DNA of 20,000 nt. Origin: Prorocentrum cordatum (lineage: Eukaryota; Sar; Dinophyceae; Prorocentrales; Prorocentraceae). Position numbers and translations under genes: made by a program. The DNA lies in the NCBI GenBank assembly GCA_963575745.1, contig CAUYUJ010001423.1, positions 40,001 through 60,000 of the forward strand, in the 5' to 3' direction. The notes beneath the pieces are model-generated. The model did not search any database. It had not been told where the DNA came from and was given only the letters and a program-made list of their open reading frames with translations. Positions 8,146-17,249 of this stretch are shown here, piece after piece. Positions within the stretch are counted from its first letter, which is position 1, and each line of letters begins with the position of its first letter.

Positions 8146-8168
8146 ACGGCCATCAGCCGTTCCCTGGC
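8146..8168 (+). repeat. Hairpin repeat, copy 5
   Basis: ACGGCCATCAGCCGT then TCCCTGGC, the same word as at 7458 with one stem change and one extra T. It directly abuts the (CT)n tract. Confidence 0.8.
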
Positions 8169-8169
8169 A

Positions 8170-8345
<176 letters not shown>

Positions 8346-8361
8346 ATTTGGAAAGGACGAG

Positions 8362-8387
8362 ACGGCCGTCAGCCGTGTGCACCTGGC
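8362..8387 (+). repeat. Hairpin repeat, copy 6
   Basis: ACGGCCGTCAGCCGT followed after a few bases by CCTGGC. Diverged copy on the far side of (CT)n. A GGAAAGG word just upstream is shared with the approach to copy 1. Confidence 0.65.
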
Positions 8388-8627
8388 GATTACATGCGGT
8401 CCGACCGCCCTGGCTCTAACATTGCAGTGTCCCGTCCCGGCTGCGTCCGCGCCTTCCAGTTGGCCCAGCTGATTACAGGTGCCGTTCGGAAAGTGGACCT
8501 GTCAACAGCAGCCCTGGCCTAGGACTTGGCAGCGCTACAACTCCGCGGAGAAGTACTACGCGCTCCTCGTCGCCACAGCTACGCGCTCCCTTCGGTGCCG
8601 TCGACAGCAGCGGTAGCTTGGGCGCTG

Positions 8628-8706
8628 ACGGCCATCGGCCGTTCCCTGGCTCCTTTCCTTTCCCCTCCCTCTTTGCTCTCCCTGAGACGACCATCAGCCG
8701 TGACTG
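8628..8706 (+). repeat. Hairpin repeats, copies 7 and 8 around a pyrimidine tract
   Basis: Copy 7 at 8628-8650 is ACGGCCATCGGCCGT plus TCCCTGGC. Copy 8 at 8687-8706 is ACGACCATCAGCCGT plus GACTGG. Between them lie about 35 bp of almost pure pyrimidine. This repeats, on a small scale, the arrangement of copies 5 and 6 around (CT)n. Confidence 0.7.
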
Positions 8707-9125
8707 GTTTCGCGTCGGCGGTGGTGATCACAGCCCTGGCTAATTGCTCACAGTTCCCTACCCCTGGCAGAAGGCGGCGCAGTCGAGCCCGCGCTGCAGC
8801 GTGCTGGGGGCGAGCAGGCTCCCCGCCTGTCGCCGTGGCAGCAGGAGAAAGTGTGCGTTCGAGACGCGGGAGCAGCGACGCGCAGCCCTGGCCATCGCGC
8901 GGACGCGGTAAAGCGCAACAAGCGGCATGCGACTATGACAGCATCCCAGCCCACCACCCGGGCGCAGGCTCCATGTCCCCGACAGTATATTGTTCAGTCG
9001 CCTAGGACAGCAGGTGAGGCCGCCGCTCTTTTCGGTCGAGGCTGCTGCCCGCGATCGGTCGGCTGGGGGCCCGCTACCCTGCTTGCGCTGGACTGACCTG
9101 AAGTGCGCTATTCGTCTCCCCCGAG
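8707..9125. other. No recognisable feature
   Basis: GC-rich sequence with scattered CCCTGGC words but no hairpin partner. No coding signal that I trust. Confidence 0.35.
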
Positions 9126-9275
9126 GGTGGGGGCCACGGGCGCCTGTGGTTCAGCCTAGGCCTCCGTCCGTGGCTCGGCCACGCTGCGTCCGCGACCTCG
9201 GCTGCAGTGTCGGCGTCCACCCTCCAGCCGTCTCAGGTCGGCTGGCGCGTCGCACCCCCGCGCCCCCCGGGCGCC
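9126..9275. repeat. Diverged direct duplication, copy 1
   Basis: Words GGCCACGGGCG, TGTGGTTCAGCCT, GCTGCGTCCGCGA and TCGGCTGCAGTGTCGG recur in the same order at 9400-9550, with an offset of about 273 bp. Similarity fades at both ends. Confidence 0.65.
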
Positions 9276-9399
9276 CTCCCGTGCCGGGGCGGCCCCCCCG
9301 CGGCTGGGCTCCCGGTTCCCACGCCGGCTCGGTGGAGTTAGTTCCCACCTGCCCTGGCCTCTCCATCCCTCGCAAATCGCGGCTTCGTTTCCCTCTACG

Positions 9400-9550
9400 G
9401 TGGAGGCCACGGGCGACTGTGGTTCAGCCTTGGCACCCTCGTGGTTCCACCTCGCTGCGTCCGCGATTTCGGCTGCAGTGTCGGTGTGCACCCTCCCGCC
9501 GTCTGTTCGCGGCTGTCGCGACCGCGGACTGCGCCCCCCTCTGTCCCGGG
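9400..9550. repeat. Diverged direct duplication, copy 2
   Basis: Second copy of the unit at 9126. Both copies share the order of four words listed there. Minus-strand open frames through both copies give similar peptides, which reflects the duplication and not conservation of a protein. Confidence 0.65.
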
Positions 9551-10060
9551 CTCGGGTGTGCGACTCTGCTGGCGCCACCACTCACACCTGCCAGGCCTTG
9601 GCAGGCATCTTGGGTCACTCTGAGGTGCCCACCCTGGTCGCATCGCGGTGCCCCCACGCGCCATTTTGGCCGCGCCGCAGCTTCTGCTGCCCAATTCACT
9701 CGCATCCAATTCATTTCGTGACGGTCGGCCCACCTGGCTCTGGCCTCCCCGGTACTCTTGCAGTCCCGTGGGGGGTTACGGCCCTGCATGCAAGTCACTT
9801 CGCAGCGTGCAGACCCTGGCCGCCGGCCACCCTGGCAGTCCGCCACCCCCTGCAGCTCGTTGCATGCGTGCACCCCTGGCAGTGCAGCCACCCTGGCAGC
9901 CGCTGCCTTGCATGGGCGCTGTGTGTGCGCTTTCTGCCCCTGGTCCTGGCATCTACACAGTGCAGCTTGCAGCTCACTTGAGGCGCCGCTTAGGCAGCTT
10001 AGGCAGTTTAGGTGCGCGGCTCTAGTTTGCTCCTGGTGTCCATTAGTAGGCCCGCGCCCC
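9551..10060. other. GC-rich sequence with scattered CCCTGGCAG words
   Basis: Between 9815 and 9905 the word CCCTGG occurs five times, four of them followed by C. No larger unit is obvious and no coding frame is convincing. Confidence 0.35.
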
Positions 10061-10089
10061 GGACTTACGACTCGCCGCTTGCGCTCTCG

Positions 10090-10126
10090 CCTGCGGCCGC
10101 GACCCCAACAAAGTATTCCCACCAAC
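10090..10126. repeat. Short motif shared with 4021-4056
   Basis: GCGGCCGC followed by AAGTATTCCCACCA, matching the stretch at 4021. On the minus strand both read GGNT after a Gly-rich start, which is a consequence of the DNA match. Confidence 0.45.
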
Positions 10127-10224
10127 GCATCCAGAAGCGATGCCCAGGGGAGTTGAGGTGATCAGGGAAGTGGGGGAGCATGCAGAAGAACGAAGGGCGG
10201 GGAAAGCCGTCCGATACCCCAAGA

Positions 10225-10335
10225 AGGGGGAGGACTGTGCAGGAGGAGGAGGAGGAGGAGTAGGAGGGGGGGGAGGATGAGGAAAGGAGGAAGAGACAGT
10301 AGACAAGGAGGAGGAGGCGGAGGAGGAGGAGGGGC
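10225..10335. repeat. Purine-rich (GGA)n-like microsatellite
   Basis: GGA triplets with interruptions and one eight-G run. Nearly pure purine on the plus strand over about 110 bp. Confidence 0.88.
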
Positions 10336-10336
10336 A

Positions 10337-10945
10337 TCTTGGCGAGCCCAGGAGCTTCTTTGAGCGTTTTGGGTGCCTCGGAGATCCTCTCAAGGCCTCA
10401 TGGGGGCCTCGTGGGAGCCTCTTGGAGGCCTCTTGGGCTCCTCTTGGGGCTGTCTGGGCGCCTCTTGGAGCCCTCTCGGGGCGCTCTTGGGAGCTTTAGT
10501 GGCACACTTGGGGCCATTTTGGAGGACATCGATCAAAGAAGAGGGGAACTCCAATTAGGGCCCCGCTTCCGGAGCCCCAGCATTCGTTTCCTGGGCCCCT
10601 CTTGGAACGCTGTTCGGGCGCTCTTGGGCTCTCTTGGGGCCGTCTTGGGGCTCTTTTGGGTCTCTCCTGGGGCCTTCTTGGGCCATCTTGAGCCATCTTG
10701 AGGCCTCGGATGGCCATCGGAAGCGAAACGGCGAGAAAACGAACCATATGGAGTTACCCCAGGTTTTGGACGGAGTTTGGCTTCTTGGAGGCCTCCTTGG
10801 AGGTCTCGGAGGCCTCTTGGAGCCATCTTGGAGCGTTCTTGGGGCCGCTGGGAGCATCTTGGAAACCGACTTGATACATCTTGGGCTATTTTGAGCCATT
10901 TTGGAGGTCATCTTGGGCTCTCTGAGGCCCTCTTGGAGCCATCAT
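10337..10945. repeat. CTTGG-type GC-rich minisatellite, block 3
   Basis: Same family as 59-1060: GGCCTCTTGGAGGCC, GGGGCCGTCTTGGGG and GGAGCCATCTTGGAGC units. It is interrupted near 10520-10595 and 10700-10765 by pieces without the unit, the latter containing CATCGGAAGCGAAACGGCGAG, related to the word at 184. All frames carry Gly/Leu/Trp-rich open reading, so none is called as a gene. Confidence 0.85.
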
Positions 10946-11145
10946 GGGCGAAGAAGTTCCCTCTGACACCTCGCGGGGCGCCCCGTCCAGGTCGAGGGGA
11001 GGGGGTTGGGGGAGGGGTCGAGCTACCCACCCGCCCGCAAGCCGTCTAGCTCACTCCCGCCCGCTTTTTCTACATATGAGTAACACCCGAGCCCGAGCAT
11101 GTTCAGCGGTCGTCTTTGGATGGGCAGCTACTGGGAACCAAAGCC
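10946..11145. other. No recognisable feature
   Basis: G-rich runs near 10990-11020, then unassigned sequence. No repeat or coding frame stands out. Confidence 0.35.
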
Positions 11146-11360
11146 GACCCCAGGTGCGCGACGCTTGGGCGAGTTGCGCCACGCGTGCCAGGGGCGCCAC
11201 GCGCGCCAGGCACCCCTGGGGCACGAGCGTGCCAGGCACGCCTGGTGCGCCAGATGCGCCACGTGCTCCGAGTGCGCCAGGTGTGCCGCACCCTCCAGCC
11301 GCGCCAGGTGCGCCGCGTTCGGAGCACGTGCAGAGAGCGTCAGGTGCGCCTGCGCACGTG
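11146..11360. repeat. CGCCAGGTG-type minisatellite
   Basis: Degenerate units near GCGCCAGGTG and GCGCCACG recur roughly every 9-18 bp. On the minus strand one frame reads as Gly-X-X triplets resembling collagen and another as Trp/Arg repeats. Both follow from the DNA period and are not taken as proteins. Confidence 0.7.
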
Positions 11361-11369
11361 ACAGCACAC

Positions 11370-11800
11370 ATCGGAAACATGTGGGCCCCCGCCATCCGTG
11401 TCGAAAGTTGATCCCCATCATTGTGTCTGGTGGGCCTGCGTACAGCAGGCCACGCGCCACCACCCCCGCCGTCCCTGTCAAAAACCACTTGACAGTGATC
11501 GCGGGATGGCCGCGCATGATCCAGATTTAGCTGCGAGGTGCATGTTGTATTGTTTTTGATCAGGGATGGTAGCCCTGCGCGCAGCAGGGAATATGCTGAC
11601 ACCCCCGCCGTCCTTATCACAAACATACAAAGTCCTCGCGGGCCTCACGAACATGACTCAAGACTTTGCCCCAAAGCATGTTTTGCATGGTTTTTTGACG
11701 GATGGTGGGGGGCCGCATCGGGTTGACCGCGCATGCTCCAATTGTGGAGGCAGAGTGCGGTTTGTATTGTTTTTTGACAGGGAGGGTGGGGGGCGGGTCG
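11370..11800. repeat. Mosaic of direct and inverted short repeats
   Basis: A word of the type TTTTTTGACAGGGACGG plus G-run occurs six times: minus orientation at 11386, 11458 and 11599, plus orientation at 11543, 11680 and 11760. Larger direct copies are visible: 11511-11566 matches 11729-11782 (CCGCGCATG ... TTGTATTGTTTTT ... CAGGGA), and 11432-11485 matches 11570-11625 (CTGCG..CAGCAGG ... CCCCCGCCGTCC). Related words appear at 13690 and 14917. Confidence 0.7.
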
Positions 11801-11854
11801 GCATGGTGTCGGCATGATGTCCGCATGGTGCCTGGTTGGCCCCTGGTCGCCTGG

Positions 11855-11899
11855 GGGGAGGGGTGTATAATAATAAGGAACAGTGATAAACCCCTCCCC
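11855..11899. repeat. 10-bp perfect inverted repeat
   Basis: GGGGAGGGGT at 11855-11864 is complementary to ACCCCTCCCC at 11890-11899, with an AT-rich 25-base loop. The 3' arm also forms a competing CCCC-GAA-GGGG hairpin at 11896-11906. No terminator or operator role can be inferred. Confidence 0.75.
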
Positions 11900-11983
11900 G
11901 AAGGGGAACAAGGGGGTTGGAAGAGGAAACTCCTTTGACCACCTACGCCCAGAGGGATGGTGGGATTTATTCAGACAAAGCGC

Positions 11984-12357
11984 CCTGGACACTCAGGAAT
12001 TGCACTCTCGCTTTGGCCTTTCTCACGATTTACTTGGCAGGCAATATTCTCGCTTCAGCAGCACGCCTTCTCGACCTGGCCGCTTGGGCCCGCCTTCCCG
12101 GCCCGCCCGTTAGGCTCTACCCGCCCGATGGGCCCTTCTGGTTCTGCCACGTGTTTTCTGCTCCGAGGGCCCCCTGCTACTGATCCCGAGCTCCATCCTT
12201 CTCCTCCCCCTTCCATCCGTCCTCTCTTCCCTTGTTTCAGGGGTTGCACCAATTACCCCAGGGGGGTACGATCGAAGACGAAGAGGGCGGGTACCGAGGG
12301 TTTGGGATATACAGGTTGACTGGCACGCGAGCAGGTAAGAGCGAATAGTCTTAAACT
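11984..12357 (+). repeat. Dispersed repeat family D, copy D2
   Basis: Order of parts: ACTCAGGAATTGCACTCTCG with CACGATTTACTTGG; then CTCGACCTGGCCGC, CCCGCCTTCCCG and GGTTCTGCCACGTG; then hairpin TACCCC/GGGGTA at 12254-12268; then GAAGACGAAGAGGGCGGGTA, GGGATATAC and AAGAGCGAATAGTCTTAA, ending at a TTG/TCG tract. The same order occurs at 16600-17090 and 18856-19155. No long ORF is conserved between copies. Confidence 0.78.
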
Positions 12358-12409
12358 TATTGTCGTTGTTAGTGTTGCTGTTGCTGCTGCTGTTGTCGTC
12401 GTCGTCGTT

Positions 12410-12478
<69 letters not shown>

Positions 12479-12486
12479 GGTGTTGA
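12358..12486. repeat. Compound TTG/TGC/TCG microsatellite
   Basis: Triplet array of TTG and TGC, then TCG, then TTG. Ends in TTGAATGTTCATTTCTAAC, the flank found after other TTG tracts in this window. Confidence 0.93.
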
Positions 12487-13139
12487 ATGTTCATTTCTAA
12501 CAAATAATTGTTGTTGATCTCCGGCAACGGTTCCGCGCGCTCTCGCCTTGGCGCCAGTTACATTTTCTCTGGAAGCGATGCTCCCGTGTGAGCGTTGGCT
12601 TGATTCTACATGTGGGCCTTTGGAGGCCCAGCTACGACGACAACGGCTCCCGCTCGATACTTCTTCACAAGATACCTCGAGACACCCTGGCCAGAGAGGC
12701 CCCCGAACTCAGGAACGGCGCTCTCGCTCGAGAATTCCTCGCAATTCAGTCAAGTTGGCGGAGGCCCAGTCACGACGACAAGGGCTCCTGCTCGATACTT
12801 CCTCACGATTTACTCCGAGAGCCCCTGGCCAGGAAGGCCCTCGAACTCAGGATCGAGACTTTCTCGTAATTCAGGCAAGTTGGTGGAGGCCCAGACACGG
12901 CGACAAGGGTTCCCGTTCGATATTTCTCCGTCGGTATTCCGACAGCCCCTGGCCAGAGAGGCCCCCGAACTCAGGAGGCGCTCTGGCTTGAGAATTCCTT
13001 GTACTTCAGTCAGTGGCCGACAAGGAAGATATTCCCCCCAAAAGGGGGTGCAATCGAAGACGAAGTGGGCGGGTATCGAGGGTTGGGGTATACAGAATGC
13101 AAGACACGCGTGCCAATAAGAGCGAGCAGTCTTAAGATG
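12487..13139 (+). repeat. Dispersed repeat family D, copy D3
   Basis: Begins with the TTG flank and ATAATTGTTGTTGATC. It then carries a three-unit tandem repeat (12622-13010) and ends with a CCCCC-AAAA-GGGGG hairpin at 13034-13048, GAAGACGAAGTGGGCGGGTA, GGGGTATACAG and AAGAGCGAGCAGTCTTAA, running into (TTG)n at 13140. The middle part with CTCGACCTGGCCGC seen in other copies is missing here. Confidence 0.72.
12622..13010 (+). repeat. Three-copy tandem repeat of about 130 bp inside D3
   Basis: Units start with GGAGGCCCAG at 12622, 12760 and 12885 (138 and 125 bp apart). Each continues with ACGACGACAA, GGCTCC, CTCGATA, CCCTGGCCAG, GAGGCCC and GAACTCAGGA. Similar single units occur at 3765 and 16530. 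Confidence 0.78.
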
Positions 13140-13168
13140 ATGGTTGTTGTTATTGTTGCTGCTGTTTA

Positions 13169-13208
<40 letters not shown>

Positions 13209-13980
13209 GAACATTATTCCTTCTAAAGAATTATTATTGTTGGGACCCCTGGTGCGCGACCTCTGCGCCGCGCCTAGGCCGCAGCTACATTTTCATCATT
13301 TTTTCGCGAAAGCTTCAGAAAAGTGGATGAGCTCCGGATCCGGTTTTTTGTTGACGCTCGTTTTCCCTTGCAAAAAACAATAGAAAATGAAAATTCTTGT
13401 TTTTACTTGATCAAATTGCAAGAATCCCTTGCAAAAAATAAGGTAAAGTGGACATTCGTGCGCGCAAGACGAAATCCTTCCAAAACCTTAGGTTTCGTAG
13501 CGATTTTAACATAAAAACATCAAAAACCCAATGGTTTTCTCAGAAAAAATTGTCAAAATGTCCTTCCGCGCGCTCTTGCGGATTCCTAGGAAACCCACCA
13601 GATTTTAAACATTTCTGTTAAAAGGGCCTTTGCGAGGAACCTTTTCAGGTGCTTCGACCTTCTGCAACAACGGTTGCGAGCCTACGAGGGCCACCATCCC
13701 TTGCAAAAAATGACACGAAGTGCACATGCGCGCGGCCGCCGCGCGCGCGTGCCGAAATCCTGCCAAACATAATGTGATTTCAATCATTTCAAGATGCGAT
13801 GTTCCGAAAACATATGCAAACGCAAGACTTTCTCATCCGAAAAATATCAAAATCCACCCGCGGGCTCTTCATGAATCTTTAAAACCCATCTCACGTGTAC
13901 CGTGTACCACATCTTCTCAGGTTGCCTCACACATGTGACGAATCTCTTTCTATCTCTCTCTCCACTGGCTCTCTGTCTTG

Positions 13981-14014
<34 letters not shown>

Positions 14015-14308
14015 GTACTATGTATGTCATACGCAACAAATGCACCATGCGGGGCACATGCGGGGCCCAAACAAGTGATCAACCTCTGCGGGTGTGTACT
14101 CCACGCCAGTGTAGTATCCACGATCGTCCGCGCGCCACGAAGTGAAGTGTCCTGACGTCATAGGGCGGGAAGCTGGGTGTGGGTGGTTCCCGAGAGTCGT
14201 GTGGATGTTTGGTAGAGCTTGCATTGCCCCCCCACGAAGTGGGGGTATTGGCTGGCGTCGCATGAAAACCCTGGCACTGGGGAGAACACTGAGCGTTCGG
14301 GTAAAATG

Positions 14309-14309
<1 letters not shown>
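13140..14309 (+). repeat. 1-kb tandem array, unit A
   Basis: Begins with (TTG)n at 13140-13209, then TTGAACATTATTCCTTC, a well-conserved AT-rich part with CCTTGCAAAAAATAAGG and AAAACATCAAAAACCCAATG, a degenerate second copy of that part near 13699-13880, a CT-rich tract (13942-14016), and a conserved end with GCCACGAAGTGAAGTGTCC, a CCCCCAC-GAA-GTGGGGG hairpin (14229-14245) and TGAAAACCCTGGCACTGG. The next (TTG)n begins 65 bp after the hairpin. Minus-strand ORFs over the AT-rich part recur in each unit as by-products. Confidence 0.85.
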
Positions 14310-14372
<63 letters not shown>

Positions 14373-14374
14373 TT

Positions 14375-14442
<68 letters not shown>

Positions 14443-15207
14443 TGTTGAACATTATTTATTCTAAAGAATAATTATTGTTGGGCCCCCTGGTGCGCGCCCC
14501 CCCTGCGCCGCCTAGGCCGCAGCTACATTTTCATCATTTTCGTGAGGAAGCCTCAGAAAAGAGGGTGTGTACAGGATCCGGTTGTTTTGTTGTAATCCGC
14601 TTTCCCTTGCAAAAAACAATAGAAAATGACATTTCTTGTTCTAATATAATCAAATTTCAAGAATCCCTTGCAAAAAATAAGGTAAAGTGGACATTCGCGC
14701 GCGCAAGACGAAATCCTTCCAAAACCTTAGTGTTCGCAGCGATTTTAACATAAAAACATCAAAAAACCAATGGTTTTTCAACAAAAAATTGTCAAAATCT
14801 CATCCCGCGCGCTCTTGCGGATTCGTAGGAAACCCAACACTTTTTAAACATTTCTGTCAAACGGGCTTTTGCGAGCAACTTTTTCGAACTTCTGCGACAA
14901 CGGTTGCGCACCTGCCAGGGCCATCATCCCTGTCAAATAATACCATGCGGGACACATTCGTTTTTTCTTCGCGCGCGCACGCCGTCGTCGTCGGCCGCGG
15001 GGCCCTGAATAGTAGCCACGGTCGTCCGCATGCCACGAAGTGAAGTGTCCGAACGTCATAGGGCGGGAAGCTGGGTGTGGGTGGTGGCGAAGAGTCGTTT
15101 GGAAATTTGGTAGAGCTTGAACCGGCCCCCCCACAAAGTGGGGGTATTGCCCGCCTCCTATGAAAACCCTGGCACTGGTGAGAACGGAGTGCCCCCACGT
15201 GCTAGTA

Positions 15208-15209
<2 letters not shown>
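14310..15209 (+). repeat. 1-kb tandem array, unit B
   Basis: Starts with (TTG)n 14310-14370 followed by (TAG)n 14375-14441. The rest parallels unit A but is shorter because the second AT-rich copy and the CT tract are missing. The hairpin at 15128-15144 keeps the CCCCCAC/GTGGGGG stem with loop AAA. Unit ends at the (TTG)n at 15210. Confidence 0.85.
14375..14441. repeat. (TAG)n microsatellite
   Basis: About 22 perfect TAG triplets directly after (TTG)n, found in unit B only. It reads as a stop codon in every repeat of one plus frame, so translation across it in that frame is impossible. Confidence 0.96.
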
Positions 15210-15240
<31 letters not shown>

Positions 15241-16394
15241 GAACATTGTTCCTTCTAAAGAATTATTATTGTTGGGACCCCTGGTGCGCGACCTCTGCGC
15301 CGCGCCTAGGCCGCAGCTACATTTTCATCATTTTTTCGCGAAAGCTTCAGAAAAGTGGATTGTGTCCGGATCCGGTTTTTTGTTGACGCTCGTTTTCCCT
15401 TGCAAAAAACAATAGAAAATGAAAATTCTTGTTCTTACTTGATCAAATTGCAAGAATCCCTTGCAAAAAATAAGGTAAAGTGGACATTCGTGCGCGCAAG
15501 ACGAAATCCTTCCAAAACCTTAGGTTTCGTAACGATTTTAACATAAAAACATCAAAAACCCAATGGTTTTTTAAGAAAAAATTGTCAAAATGTCCTTCCG
15601 CGCGCGCTGTCCGAATCCCACAAAACCAATGGTTTTTCAACATTTATGTTACATGAGCTCGCGCGAGCTACTTTTTCTTGTTCTAACATAATCAAATTTC
15701 AATAATCCCTTGCAAAAAATAAGGTAAAGTGGACATTCGCGCGCGCAAGACGAAATCCTTCCAGAACCTTAGGTTTCGTAACGATTTCAACATAAAAACA
15801 TCAAAAACCCAATGGTTTTTCAAAAAAAAATGTCCAAATTTCATCCCGCGCGCGCTGTCCGACTCCCACAAAACCAATGGTTTTTCAACATTTATGTTAC
15901 ATGAGCTCGCGCGAGCTACTTTTTCTTGTTCTAACATAATCAAATTTCAATACTCCCTTGCAAAAAAAAGTAAAGTGGACATTCGCGCGCGCAAGACCAA
16001 CAAAAAACACGACGATCTCAGGAACTTGCCCCAAAAATGTGACCAACTCCGCTCTCTCTGTCTCTCTCTCTGTCTGCTCTCTGTCTCTCTCTCTGTCTGT
16101 CTGTGTCATGTATTGTATGTCACAATTGCAGGATGCTGGGCACACGCGCGCCCCGAATAAGTGACCAAGTTCTGTGGGTGTGTACCCCACGCCAGTGTAG
16201 TAGCCACGGTCGTCCGCACGCCACGAAGTGAAGTGTCCCAACGTCATAGGGCGGGAAGCTGGGTTTGGGTGGTCGCGAAGAGTCGTTTGGATATTTGGTA
16301 GAGCTTGAACTGCCCCCCCACGAAGTGGGGGTATTGTCTCGCGTCGCATGAAAACCCTGGCACTGGTGAGAACACTGAGCGTTCGGGTAAAATG
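15210..16394 (+). repeat. 1-kb tandem array, unit C
   Basis: Starts with (TTG)n 15210-15240. The first 330 bp are almost the same as unit A, with only about eight differences counted by eye. The AT-rich part is present as about 2.1 tandem copies of a 249-bp unit (15429-15960). A CT-rich tract (16052-16107) follows, then the conserved end with hairpin 16315-16331, and (TTG)n begins 64 bp later at 16395. Confidence 0.87.
15429..15990 (+). repeat. 249-bp tandem repeat with palindromes inside unit C
   Basis: CCTTGCAAAAAA words at 15461, 15710 and 15958 fix the period at 248-249 bp. Two unit ends carry a perfect 14-bp palindrome AGCTCGCGCGAGCT (15656-15669 and 15904-15917), preceded by a near-palindrome AAAACCAATGGTTTT. 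Three short minus-strand ORFs are copies of each other because of the repeat. Confidence 0.88.
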
Positions 16395-16425
<31 letters not shown>

Positions 16426-16426
16426 A
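16395..16426. repeat. (TTG)n microsatellite closing the tandem array
   Basis: About ten TTG triplets, followed by TTGAACCCTCACTTC and ATAGTTATTGTTGATC. Here the flank after TTG belongs to family D, not to another A-C unit. Confidence 0.9.
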
Positions 16427-17100
16427 ACCCTCACTTCGAAATCATAGTTATTGTTGATCCCCCTGCTAGGCGCACAGTGTACTTTTCCAATGTAGTTGTG
16501 TCTCCCGGGGCCAGGCCCTTTGACCCCCGAGTTACAACGACAACGACCCCCGTTCGATACACGATTTGTCTCAAAGTCGCGCGTTCGTGCGGGACTGCCT
16601 CACAATTTATGCAGGAATCTCGCTCTTGTTCGGTACTTCCTTGCAAATTATCCAATCGCCGCGATTTCGACGCCCAGGAATAGCGCTCTCTCTCTGCTTT
16701 TCTCGCGGTTTACTCTGTAGTCGCTCTGTCACTCGAGACCTACCCGCGATTCATGCAAAACTCACGCTTGAGCAGCCCGCCTGCTCGACCTGGCCGCCTG
16801 GGCCGGCCTTCCCGACCCGCCCGTCAGGGTTTACCCGCCCGATCAGCCCGTCTGGTTCTGCCACGTGCTCTCTGCTCCTTGGCCCCCTCCTGCTGATCCC
16901 GAGCTCAATCTTTCCCTCTCCCTTCCATCCGTCCTCTGTTTCCCTGCCTTAGGGCTGCGCGAATTACCCGCGGCAGGCAAGCAAGCTATACCCCCAGAAG
17001 GGGGTTCGATGGAAGACGAGGAAGGCGGGTACCGAGGGTATGGGATGTACATTTCGAATTGCACGCGTGCATTTAAGAGCGAACAGTATCGCTCTCGCTT
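16427..17100 (+). repeat. Dispersed repeat family D, copy D4
   Basis: Complete-looking copy: TTG flank, GTTACAACGACAACGAC, several diverged CGCTCTCGC/GATTTATGCAGGAATC units (16560-16790), CTCGACCTGGCCGCCTGGGC, CTGCCACGTG, hairpin ACCCCC-AGAA-GGGGGT at 16990-17005, GAAGACGAGGAAGGCGGGTA, and AAGAGCGAACAG. It is not followed by (TTG)n but by another diverged CTCTCGCTTGAGATTTCG unit. Confidence 0.75.
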
Positions 17101-17194
17101 GAGATTTCGTTGCAATTCCCCAATCAGAGCTTGCCTCTGTATGGGTCCTAGCGGATTCATATGGTTAGGTGAGGTTTGCCATCGACTTCCGCTG

Positions 17195-17246
17195 CCCCCC
17201 AGGGTGCCGGGGTGCTGAGGTGCCCGGGTGCCTGGGTGCCTGGATG
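17195..17246. repeat. GGTGCC short tandem repeat
   Basis: About five degenerate copies of GGGTGCCTG/GGTGCCCGG immediately before the octamer satellite. Confidence 0.75.
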
Positions 17247-17249
17247 CTT

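Noticed and set aside
9660-9670. Dinoflagellate spliced-leader relic (GCCATTTTGGC); also GCCATTTTGG at 1003, 10513 and 10895
   Set aside because: The match to the known leader is only 10-11 bases and does not continue into its CTCAAG end. Three of the four lie in CTTGG repeat, which produces this word by chance.
11051-11626. Collagen-like Gly-X-X minus-strand ORF
   Set aside because: The triplet pattern follows from the CGCCAGGTG minisatellite period, and other frames give Trp/Arg or Cys/Ala repeats over the same bases.
14211-14222. tRNA-derived SINE head (TTTGGTAGAGC, like a tRNA D-arm), also in units B and C
   Set aside because: No B box at the proper distance and no cloverleaf. The word is conserved only because the whole unit end is.
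15443-15943. Two minus-strand ORFs sharing long identical peptides
   Set aside because: The identity comes from the 249-bp tandem DNA repeat. Nothing suggests protein-level selection.
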